NCBI GenBank assembly: GCA_948567375.1
Contig: OX419760.1
Span: 41,788,001 to 41,852,000 of the forward strand
Reading direction: 5' to 3'
Length of the DNA stretch: 64,000 nucleotides
Origin: Lunularia cruciata
Lineage: Eukaryota; Streptophyta; Marchantiopsida; Lunulariales; Lunulariaceae
The translations under genes were made by a program, and so were the position numbers. The notes under the pieces are model-generated. The model had not been told where the DNA came from. It ran no database searches and saw only the letters and a program-made list of their open reading frames with translations. Below are positions 10,461 to 19,981 of this stretch, piece by piece (position 1 is the stretch's first letter; every line of letters starts with the position of its first letter).

Positions 10461-12316
10461 TGTCACACCATTTGTAGTGCCGCATCTAGATGCTCGGACA
10501 CTAGAGTTCCAGTGATAGTAGTTAGAGTTATTCAGTAGTTTCTCAAAGACTACTTTCCGACGGTTAGATTTCATGTTCAGGGTACTGACTTCATGGTGGT
10601 GGCCCCTGTCACTTTGCACCGTTCGCACCATTGAGTGTGCCGTCAGCGGGACCGTTAGGGTTTCAGAGCTAGCTCGAGTCCAAGGGGGTATAGTTTTGAA
10701 GTGAGCTCCAAAGAGCTCACTTCTTTGATGTTGAGCCTTTGAGTTCCTGGCTATGGTGGACAGAGGCCGGCAAACGTCACCTGGATTCTCTATGCTTGAG
10801 TGGGTGTGGCTTGACTGTAATCAATGCACAATTGTTGGCAATTTATAGAGTGATAGATCAAGTACTGATCTAAGTTGAGTTGAGTTGAGAGTGGTAAGCA
10901 ATCTGATTACATCAGAGAAGTGAAGTTAGGGGGAAATTGGGTGCAGGAACTGTGAGTGTTGGTGGTATCTCCAAGCTCGGTGGATCATTGGTAGCTCGAT
11001 TTGAGTTCAATGTTTCCCTAGTGTGTAGAAGCTCGATTGATTGATGCAGATTTGGCAGTTAAGCGGACAGTGTGCGGAAGCGCTGGCCAAATTTTGAGCA
11101 AAGAAGGAGAAAATTTTGAGCAATGTTGTGATTTTGAGCTCAAGAGGTGAAGGCAGGACCAATTTGCTGCGAGTTGGGCTCAGAAAGTCAAATTGAAGGT
11201 GGAGTTGGAAAGCTCTTCTCATGAAATTGTGATTTGGAAAAACCCATTTTGTCAATTTGGCTCGAGTGGAAAGTTAGCGGGGGATTTGGCGGACAACCAT
11301 CTTTAGGGTTTATGTCAGATTTTACATCAGATTTTGGTTGGGATTTACGTCAGATTTGGAGGAGTTTCGCTAGTTTGGAGGACTTTTGCTGATTTGGAAA
11401 AGTTTTGCCAATTTTGGAGGAGGTTCGAAGTGGCAACAAGAAAAGCCTCATTTGGGTATTTAGAGGCTTCAAGGCATAGGGCTGTAGGCTACGAAGGCCT
11501 AGAAGGGCCAGCAAGCCAGCTTGCTGGCGTGAGGCTAGCTAGTTTAGAGTAGATCTTGGTCATTGGTTGACAAAATTTGCCTTTCCTGCAAGATTGTGCG
11601 CAACAGGGTTTGACCCTAGATCTCTTGTTCCTAGACTAGTGCCCTAGCCAACTGGTCCACCCTCACTTGTTGTCATAGTGATTGTGCCATTGTTATCTAT
11701 ACACATGTAGCTTTGGCTAGGAGAGGCAGTTTGATCCCATTCTTGGTGATCTTGGTAGCTTAGGGCTTAGATACAAACTTCACTTATGTCAAATGCTAAA
11801 TGGTGGCAGAGTCAGTCTCGTGTTGTGTTATGAGATGGAGGGTTTTTGTTTAGATTTCTTGTGATTGGATCCCCTCCATTCTTTGCTTCCTGCTTGTGCA
11901 CCACGTTTGTGTGAGGTGCCCTGACTTTTGAGCATTGGTGCTCTGGTGTGCTCTCGATGGTGAGGCTGGAGTGATGACCAGTCAGACTACCTTTGTTTCT
12001 CTCCGGTGAGGCAGGAAGTGATGACCTACAGATCGTGAGAGTGCGTGTTATGATGGCAGGTTAGAGGTTGCACTTTCCCCTAGTGTAGTTATCTTGGTTA
12101 GAGTTACATTAGTGGGTGGTGCTTGGTGGTGTTGGCACTTGGTGGAGTACTTGCGGTTGCGACTTGTGGTTGCAGTTGGTGGTTTGGGTTTGTTGTTGTG
12201 GTTACTTTGTCACGACGGAGTTCTTTGGAGATTCCAGAGGAATTAGCCCTGTAGTACACAGTGGGTTTACTCGGAGTGGTGCTTAGTATTAGCTTGTATC
12301 TTAGGTCCCAGTAAGG
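10461..12316 (+). repeat. DP 5' LTR and leader
   Basis: About 450 bp (10461-10911) starting TGTCACACC match the repeat at 37908-39054, once the solo LTR there is removed. The match stops at 'CAATCTGATTA'. A site resembling the tRNA-Met primer site, TGGTGGCAGAGTCAG, occurs at about 11812, which would imply a 1.35 kb LTR with a truncated 3' partner. The alternative is a 450 bp LTR ending GATTACA with no good primer site. The rest is untranslated and gene-free up to the gag start near 12317. Confidence 0.6.
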
Positions 12317-13640
12317 GAGGAGATTGACTTTGAGTTGGAGTTTGACACAAGAGCTGATTCAATTGAGAGTGCACTTGGTGTGTCCGCACCATTGTTGTGG
12401 GACATGGACAAGATTTATGGGGCCTCCAAAGGCCTTAGGCATTACTCTGGTACAGTGGGTACCATTGAGTTGGATGACTTCATCCAGGAGTTTGACAGTT
12501 GGTGTGATCTGCAGTAGATGCGGAACCCGACTTTGTTCACACCCTTCATGGCATGGAAAGGGTTGTTTTAGCACTTGGAGGGTCCACCAATGGATGACTA
12601 CCATGAGTTCAGGAGAGATCATTTGGAGTAGATTGAGTTATGGAGACAGTATTGGTCTCCACACTATGTCTCCATCACTTCAGGCTCAGTGGTCAGGAGT
12701 AGATCGGCTGTACCTACGAGTTCTAGCTCAAGTAGTGTTGGTGGAGCTAGTGGAGGTGCACTAGCTGGAGATAGTGCTACTACGAGTGGAGGTACCGCTG
12801 CAAGAGGTGGTGTGGTACCGGGGTTTAACCCCATGGTGGAGTTCTTTCTATGTTTGAGGTAGAACTACCAGGGAGTGCGGACGGACAAGCTAAGGAGCTT
12901 GCAAGAGTTCCAGCGGAAGGCTGGAGAGAGCCTACGCAAGGCAAACAATCGCATGAGGTGGCTGATTAGTTTCACTCAGGGAGTTACTGAAGCCCAAGCA
13001 GTCCAGTTTTGGTATGGGATACTGGACAGGGAGTTGCGACGTAGAGTTTGTGATGCTACGTTGTTGCAGGCTACTTTGCCCACTTTGGCAGTAGTCTTTG
13101 GTTTGGCTGAGCGTATTGAGCTCAATATGGTGGAGGAGAGAGTGGTGACATCTGGATTTGGTAGGGAGACCTCATCCATGGCTGTGACTTCTTCTAGAGT
13201 GTAGCATAGTGCACCACACTCAGTTGGTTTTTGAGGACAAGGTGGATAGCCCAGATCCTATGGAGCGAGTGGAGGGCCTAGTGGAGTTAGACCCTTACCC
13301 TCATTTTTGGGTCAGTAGCAGCCAGTGAGTGGTGGTGTTGCTTGTTGGACTTGTGGTAGACCTCACCATCGGAGAGAGTGTACTTAGGGCAGTGGACTTG
13401 ATACCTCGGGTGCATCACAGCCAGCACAGAGGCAGTGTGAGCATTGCCACAAATTTGGTCACACTAGTGACCGGTGTTTTGACCTACACCCGGAGTTACG
13501 GAGTGGTAGGGCTGCTATGGCAGGTAGTAGAGGAGCTCCAGTTCATGGAGGACGAGGTGGTAGAGGTGGTGGTAGAGGATCTACACCTAGTAGGAGTGCA
13601 GTACTTGCCCTTACTTCTGACATAGCTATGGCTACTCGGA
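12317..13640 (+). pseudogene. DP gag with two zinc knuckles
   Basis: One reading frame with in-frame TAG stops covers gag. The capsid-like part is 12335-13204, where 'LQEFQRKAGESLRKANNRM' and 'ELRRRVCDATL' resemble the Retrotrans_gag fold. A Ser/Gly-rich linker and two zinc knuckles follow: 'CWTCGRPHHRREC' (13343-13381, one residue shorter than standard) and the canonical CX2CX4HX4C 'CEHCHKFGHTSDRC' (13436-13477). A Gly/Arg-rich tail ('GGRGGRGGGRG') is at about 13540-13590. Stops such as that at 12515 follow a CAG codon and sit where Gln is likely. The protein would bind and package element RNA. Confidence 0.8.
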
Positions 13641-13648
13641 TTGAGTAG

Positions 13649-14998
13649 TTGGAGCAGAGATTGGCTAGTATGGCAATTGCTCAGAGGAGATCAGATTCGG
13701 GTGCTGAGGCTTCCACCTCATATGCTAGTGATAGAGATGCTTTAGACTTCATGTGCGGAGCAGCCCAGGTGGATGCATCTGCAGCAGTGACTAGGAGTGC
13801 AGTACGTGCTCCAGAGCCTAGAGAAGCATTAGTGGAGTTGGACCCATAGAGAGGAGAGGTTGGGAGACAGGTCAGACTTCCCCAGTCTTTCACACTATTT
13901 GAGGCATTGCAGACGATATCCATGGTTCCTAGACGTCCCAATGTAGATGTGGTAGGTGGTGATGGAGTACATGATGGACTACCTGCTAGTCAGCCACCTA
14001 CTACTACAGAGACTGAGTCTAGCATGATGTTGGGGGCGGCTAAGCTGATTATGCGGCGTCCTTTGTTTTCTACTAGTGATATGTTTACATTGGGAGTTGA
14101 CCCAGCCCCAGTATTCCGGTTGGCTGCCACGTTGTGTGAGAGTAGGGATGGTGCAGTTCCTACTACTAGAGCAGAGGTGGTTGGTAGTGGAGCTGACTTG
14201 GTTGAGGAGCATGGGATCCGTTCAGCGACCAGTGGTTTATGGCAGGCAGCAGCAGCTAGACTGGAGGAGTTGCCAGCTAGGCCGGCCTTTGAGAGAGCAC
14301 GGTTTACACCTGGTGTTGTCCTATTGGATAACCAGAGGGGGATTTTTTGTTTGGTGGGACCTTCAGGGAAGGTCTATACACCACAGAGAGTCTTGTTAGA
14401 CTCTGGTGCACATCCCCTTATGTTGGGGAAAGTTGCAGTTGTCGGTCTGGAGTTACGAAAGACCGATGTGGAGAGGTGTCCATTTCAGATCTAGACATCT
14501 CTAGGTGGTGGTTTGATACAGTACATCACATGTGGAGAGCTTGTTGTCCAGGTTCAGCCTGGTCATCCGACTGATAGCTCGGTGGTGAGAGCTCATGCTA
14601 TTGTGACAATAGCTGAGTCATATGATGTGCTAGTTGAGGGAGTAATATTATACCCCATGGGTTTCAGCATTGACTATTGGGAGGAGACAACCTCTTATAG
14701 ACCTGGTCGGCAGTTTGGTGAGGGACGGGTATGTCGCCTACCAATATGCTTTAGTAGTGGCAGTCTTGGCTCACTATAGTCCAAGACCATGGCAGCATCA
14801 GTTTTAGCTTTCAGTGGTGCAATTACTTGGCATGGTGACTTGTCGGAGAGGAACACCCATGCAGAGGATACTCCAATACCAAAGGAGATCACTCAACTTT
14901 GGAGTACAAGTGGGATTGTTCCATCCACCTTGGATGTTCCATTGTGGAGTTCAAAGGAGGCATTGCAGCAGCATGCAGATCAGTTGGTGCAATAGGCT
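13649..14998 (+). pseudogene. DP protease region
   Basis: Same frame as gag. The block 13907-14494 is the longest open run (195 codons) and contains 'VLLDSGAHPLMLG' (14388-14426), a retropepsin active site of the Asp-Ser-Gly type. A downstream flap and C-terminal part ('VEGVILYPMGFSIDYW') lies at about 14630-14680. Three TAG stops (13847, 14492 and about 14777) break it. The enzyme would cleave the polyprotein. The upstream 250 codons have no recognised domain. Confidence 0.75.
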
Positions 14999-15061
14999 TG
15001 GAGTGGAGCCTTCGTACCATCAAGAGATGAGTGTGAGGATGAGCCTCCAGAGGCAATTGCT

Positions 15062-16066
15062 TTGACACCTCTGGATACCACACTCATTGCTTGGCAGTAT
15101 CCAGGAGAGGGGATATGCCTATTGGAGTTGTTTGGTGGAATCGGCACCAAACTAGCTACGGTGTTACAGGCGGGTATCCGAGTACAAAGGTACTTGTATG
15201 TAGAGAGGGATGAGACTGCTAGGCGAGTCTCCCTACATCATGTGGCACACTTGGCCTATCGGTATCTGGAGTTATTATCGATGTCAGCAGTCAGAGGTTA
15301 CCAGAAGGCCCTACAAGGAGACATTTCCTTACTGGAGGCGCATGATCTAGAGAGATATGGGCCTATTCACTTGGTGATTTCTGGATGGCCATGTTAGGGA
15401 CATACACGTGCAGGCCGCAGTTTGGGTCTATAGGATCCTTGTTCTGGTGTGTTTTGGGAGATGTTACGGATATTGCAACATCTCCAGGTTCATCAGTCCG
15501 TTTCTCCACCTTACCTTTTGGAGAACGTTCCTTTGATGGGTGATTCTTGCACCAGAGTGGTGGCGAGTACACATTAGGTCCATTCTTGGATGGGACCTAC
15601 TATATTGTTAGATGTAGCAAGAGTGGGATCACGGGCTCATTGTCTTTGTCTTTGGTGGACGAACCTCTTACCCAGAGAGGTTCTACAGTGCGCTTATGAT
15701 GGGATTCAGCAACTTGACCACATCCTTGTTGATGATATCTTGGATGTTAGGCGTCAGTCTCAGACAATGATTGTGGCTGATAGGTCACCTATGGCAATGG
15801 TGAACCTAGTTGGACAGCCTAGAGTTGCATTTCCCACACTCATGAGTTTCCTAGGGTCTCATGCTTTTTGAGAGGGAGGACCTAGACTTGTTTGGGACTC
15901 ACAGTTATAGCAGTTGGTAGAGCCCAACGCTTATGAGAGAGAGTGGGCGATGGGTTTTTGCACCGGTATTACCGCTGTTCCAGTAGTGTCAGAGGCATCC
16001 AGGCGTCAGGTGTTAGGTCAAGCTATGGACTTGAACTGTTTGACTTGGATTGTGAGCCTTGGCTTG
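15062..16066 (+). pseudogene. DP cytosine-5 DNA methyltransferase domain
   Basis: A C5-MTase domain in the same frame as gag-protease. Motif I is 'LLELFGGIGT' (15119-15148) and the motif II region is 'YVERDETARRV'. Motif IV is 'SGWPC' at about 15380-15394, with the catalytic Cys present and followed by a TAG where Gln is expected, then 'GHTRAGRSLGL'. Motif VI is 'YLLENVPLMG' (15512-15541). A DNMT3-like motif VIII is 'GSRAHCLCLWWTNL' (about 15626-15667). The motif IX region is 'YEREWAMGF' (15932-15958) and motif X is 'LGQAMDLN'. Overall length (about 320 codons) fits a catalytic domain. Stops: TAG at 15395, 15431 and 15575, TGA near 15869, TAG near 15908. This copy is inactive. The family transfers methyl groups to cytosine in DNA, and placement between protease and RT implies it was produced as part of Pol. 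Confidence 0.88.
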
Positions 16067-16169
16067 GCAAAGCAGCGTAGGATGCGCTTGATAGGCATCA
16101 CCACTCAGACACTTGTGAGCACTGTGCCTATCAAGACGATTCAGGCACATGCTGGGGGCGATGGACCAA

Positions 16170-16275
16170 GTGGACATGGTATTCTTGGGACACATCCAGT
16201 AGCTACTAGGGAGAGTGGTCTACTTGGAGTCCATCCAGATGAGCGTGGGCTACTTGGATTACACCCTTGGTCCAC
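16170..16275 (+). repeat. Short 'GLLGxHP' peptide repeats after the methyltransferase
   Basis: In the methyltransferase frame three copies of a heptapeptide occur at about 12-residue spacing: GILGTHP, GLLGVHP and GLLGLHP. They lie in the linker between methyltransferase and RT and may be a flexible or processed spacer. No domain is recognised. Confidence 0.6.
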
Positions 16276-16408
16276 ATGAGATGCAGCCAGAGGACGTGTG
16301 GAGCTTGTAGCCAGAGTGGAGGGAGTTTTTTGCATAGAGGTTGGGACCTCTAGTGATTGGGAGCATGACACTATTGCTCCCAAGGGCCCAGTGTAGCAGT
16401 CAGTCAGT

Positions 16409-17725
16409 ATGTCTTCCACTCCTACTACAGTTACAGAGGATACTTGGGAGCCAGATCTTGGACCCAAGCTTATTGGAGAGGAAAGACGGAGGGTTTGGAG
16501 GTTCTTGAGGAGTCACACAAGTTGTTTTGCCTTTAGTATGAAGGATTTGGGTGCTCTAAAGGGACCTAGTATACAAATTGAGCTGACTAGCAACACACCA
16601 GTTTTATGACGTCCTTATCGATATAGTGATATGGAGAGGACATTGATTTAGAGCCGGAGTAGTGACCTTTTTGAGGCTGGTTTGGTGGAGATTTCACATG
16701 GAGAGTATGCATCAGCGACAATGATGCTAGCCAAGAAGGATAAATGGCAACTATACAAATAAGCGGATGTGTGGAGATTACCGTCCTTTCAACCAATAGA
16801 CTAGGGCTGATCGGTATGCCATGCTTACACTGGAGGAGATTTTTGATGCGATTGGGCATGCAAAGATCTTTAGTACTTTGGATCTTCGAGCAGATTATCA
16901 TCAGTTGCAGATCAAGGAGGAGGATAAGTTCAAGATAGCATTTTGGGCTATTGATCCTCATGGCAAGGATGTGTTATATCAGTGGAGGTTCTTACCATTT
17001 GGGTTAAAGAACGCTCTTGCTGAGTTTCAGAGGGTCATGAATAGGATCCTAGTTGGATTGGATTTTGCTTGGTGCTATATTGATGACATTTTGGTTTATA
17101 GCACTACTGTAGAGGAGCATGAGCGACAATTGTTGGAGGTGTTTGAGAGGTTGAGATCTCATGGACTAAATTACGTCCTAGGAAGTGTAGGTTCTTCCAC
17201 TAGCAGGTTGAGTATTTGGGTCACACTATCTACCCCGGAGGACTTGGTGTTTAGCAGACCAAGGTGGAGGCTATTGCACGTATTTCTTGGCCTATAGATG
17301 TGAGTAGAGTGCGAGCATTCCTTGGGTTGGCAAACTTCTATCGCCGCTATGTTAGAGGATTTAGTGCCATTGCCAAGGCCTTGACGAAGCTGACCAAGCT
17401 TACACAGGAGTGGTGTTGGGGAGATGAGCAGGATAGAGCTTTTGTAGAGCTCAAGGAGAGGTTGACATCTACTCCTATTTTGGGAGACCGATCAGGGGAC
17501 GACTATTTCAGGTTCACACTGATTGGAGTATGTTGGGGCTTGGAGCGGTGCTCACCCAGCATGATGATGAGGAGAAGGAGTTTGTGGTGGCCTATGCTAG
17601 TTGTTCCAACAATTCAGCGAAGGTGAAGTATAGTTCATATGAAGGAGAGTGCTTGGCAGTAGTTTAGGCAGTAGCACATTTCTGATGTTACCTATTTGGT
17701 AACCCCTTCACTCTCATCATTGATC
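16409..17725 (+). pseudogene. DP reverse transcriptase and N-terminal RNase H
   Basis: Starts in the polyprotein frame at 16409 with the usual pre-RT 'WRFLRSHTSCFAFSMKDL'. It shifts frame near 16743 and carries RT motifs in the new frame ('FSTLDLRADYHQLQI', 'WRFLPFGLKNA'), then the catalytic 'CYIDDILVYS' at 17073-17102. It returns to the first frame near 17165 and continues through the RT connection ('VRAFLGLANFYRRYVRGFS') and RNase H start. OTA inserted at 17722-17725 (GATC), and RNase H resumes at 31398. Stops are TAG or TGA. Confidence 0.88.
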
Positions 17726-18417
17726 TGTAACACCCATATGTGCATGTGTGTGGTATTGTGATATTTAACTTGGTATTACAAGTACTTAAGAGATATTATT
17801 TATATAGAGATAAAGGATGGTTCTATATTAGTCATAGTTAGCTAAAGTTAGTCATAGCTAAGATAGAGGGGATCTTACTTTAGAGGAAGTAAAAAAGATG
17901 AGCACCACTATTTTGGATTTTAGTGTGTTGACTTGGTATTATTCCTCGGTGTTTGGCTTTGAGGAAAGAGTTGAGAACTCTTGGGCCCGCAAGCCTTTTT
18001 GTTTTGGATTCTTCTTTAGTCCAAGGATAGCCCATGTGAAGGAATCCTTGACTTAGTGGTTGGGTCAAGATAAGACCACATGCTTAGGGGAATATGCCCA
18101 TGTGAATGGATATTCCTTTTTACTTTTTGACTTTACTTGACTTTTAGTCTAGTAACTTGAGTTACTACGGTAATTAGTAACTTTGGTACGTAACTATTTC
18201 ACAAGTATATAAGCAAGGGATGAGGAGATACTCATCATCCTTTCATTTACAACTATCTCTCTCTCATTGAGTTCTCTAGTGAGCAATGTCTTGAGTCTTG
18301 GAGTGTTAGTCTTGGAGGAGTATGATGGAGTTGGGATTCCTTGCCTTCTTAGTCCATGGTGCGCTACCATAATAGCCATCAGAGGTTCATCCTGAGTGAG
18401 AGACAGGCCGGCTCACA
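17726..18417 (+). repeat. OTA 5' LTR
   Basis: 692 bp, TGTAACACCC to GGCTCACA. A TATATAAG box at 18206-18213 is the likely promoter. The same LTR occurs at 30706-31397 and as solo copies at 34601-35277, 38210-38901 and 47693-48371. Confidence 0.93.
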
Positions 18418-18440
18418 TTTTTGGTTCCGTTGCCGGGACC
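18418..18440 (+). promoter_or_regulatory. OTA primer binding site (tRNA-Asp type)
   Basis: Directly after the LTR the sequence TTTTTGGTTCCGTTGCCGGG resembles TGGCGCCGTTGCCGGGGA, the tRNA-Asp primer site commonly found in Athila-type plant elements (established knowledge). It supports the lineage call. Confidence 0.75.
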
Positions 18441-19275
18441 TCTCTAGAAGGCAAGATAATGTTCCGCGTTCAATTCTACATTAGGCAGAAGGGGGCTATG
18501 AGAGCTCACTTGGAGAGAACCTTAGGAGAGGAGAGGGCTGAACTTATGTTAGAGAACCAAGATCTATTTGTATACCCTGTAGTTCATTATGATGTCTTTG
18601 AGGTGATTTTGTACATCTTGTACACATGAGAGGAATTGGAGAGATTGTGTGAGGTGGATTGCAGATTTTGGGGATTAAGGTGATTTTGGGCAAAATCTCA
18701 AGTTTGAGATCTGGACTTGAGATTTCTACACATGATAGCTTGGGTTATCTTTCAGTTAGCACACTTGAAATTATTATGAGAGCTACTATGCGCACTGGTC
18801 TAGAATTTTTGAAAATTGATAGGGTAAAGTGCTCCTACAACTACATGCTCTCTGGAAAATTGTACAGAGTCTGCCATTTCTCTAATTTCAGTGAATTGTT
18901 CTGAAACTTTCCAAGAAAATTTAATGCATTGTATTCTACCTGCTGCCAAAAAAATTAGAGAGAGATTGTTTTTGCGTAGGGCATTATGAGTTTTTGAAGT
19001 GAGGGGGGTGGTTTTCAGACCAAATCTAAAATTTGTGTGCTGAATAGAAAGGTGTGTAGGCCAAATGGCTCAATAAAAAGTTCTGAAATTTTGCAGGGAG
19101 GGATATCCTAGAGTTGTGATCAAGTGTGAAAAATGGTAGAGGACTGTGACATACTGGTTGGGAAATTTGAGTGACATTGTGAGGAAGGGTCAATTCTGCA
19201 GAGTGGAGATCTCATGCATGAGGAGTTTGAGATCAACAAAAAGCATATTTGAGTGTTTAGATTCATCTTGGGAAC
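18441..19275 (+). other. OTA leader, no clear gene
   Basis: About 830 bp between primer site and the first zinc-knuckle ORF. Short open stretches at 18396-18629 and 18659-18904 are in different frames and show no recognised domain. They could be the decayed N-terminal part of the upstream ORF. Confidence 0.5.
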
Positions 19276-19749
19276 ATGGAGGGTCATCAAGAGTGGAAAT
19301 TGAGATTATGCAAGGTTCCTCAAGGGTTTGAGGTGATTTTAGGGGTGGATTTGAGGAAAAGAGAGTTTACAATAGAATTTGAAGAGAGTGTTGAGAGGAT
19401 CCAAAAACCTATACCACTTGGAGGAAAGAGTGAGTCTAAGTGCTTTTTGTGTGGAGAGAAGGAACATAAGGCAAGTTCATGTCCATTGACCTTTGAGAGC
19501 AAGAGATTGAGAGAAAGGAGAGGCTAACTGGACTTGGGTTTACATGTTGGACCTTCTTCACCAAGATTGGGAGGGAGAAGATCTAAGACCAAGGAGTTGT
19601 GTGAGGTTTGTGGAGTTGAAGGACTTCCAAAAGGACATGAGTGTAGTGGAGTAAAATCACTTTTGGAGACTTTGGTGAAGGATCTTGGAGAGAATCTTAG
19701 TATAGCTACAGAAATACTACCACCTTCATCAGCTAGTTCTCAAGATTAG
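19276..19749 (+). pseudogene. OTA extra ORF upstream of gag, with CCHC zinc knuckle
   Basis: About 157 codons in one frame with a single internal TAA (19525-19527). It encodes a canonical CX2CX4HX4C knuckle 'CFLCGEKEHKASSC' (19441-19482, residues 56-69), then a second Cys/His cluster 'CEVCGVEGLPKGHEC'. It precedes and is separate from the gag ORF at 19982, which has its own knuckle. Extra ORFs before gag are known in the Tat/Ogre branch, and whether this is homologous is open. Function unknown; nucleic-acid binding is likely from the knuckle. Confidence 0.6.
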
Positions 19750-19981
19750 TGATGGAGATAATCTTTCAACTTATGGATAAACTATCCATGAGAGTTAGAT
19801 TAATATGCACTCTAGGATTTGATGTTGCTATAGAAATCTTGGAGCAACCTGAACCTTTTGTGTTCCCTAGGGTGGATTACTCTCAAATGGTGTTAGTCAT
19901 GTATATACTCTATTAGTTATAGAGTGAGAGAAAAAATAAGAGAAAAAAAAATTGAGAGGAGAAAGATAGTGAGAGGTTAAG

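Noticed and set aside
15062-16066. A host DNMT gene exon captured by chance next to transposon sequence
   Set aside because: The domain is in the same frame as gag-protease before it and RT after it, without introns, and shares the TAG decay pattern, so it belongs to the element.
12335-17700. TAG as a sense codon for glutamine (variant nuclear code)
   Set aside because: The excess of TAG at Gln positions suggests it, but the V-ATPase gene has no in-frame TAG in 379 codons and ends in TAG; other elements also have TGA and TAA stops. Methylation-driven decay explains it better.
17880-18379. Recurrent 60-62 codon ORFs in every OTA LTR
   Set aside because: They lie within LTRs, overlap the promoter, and are conserved only because the LTRs are copies; no domain or start context supports them.
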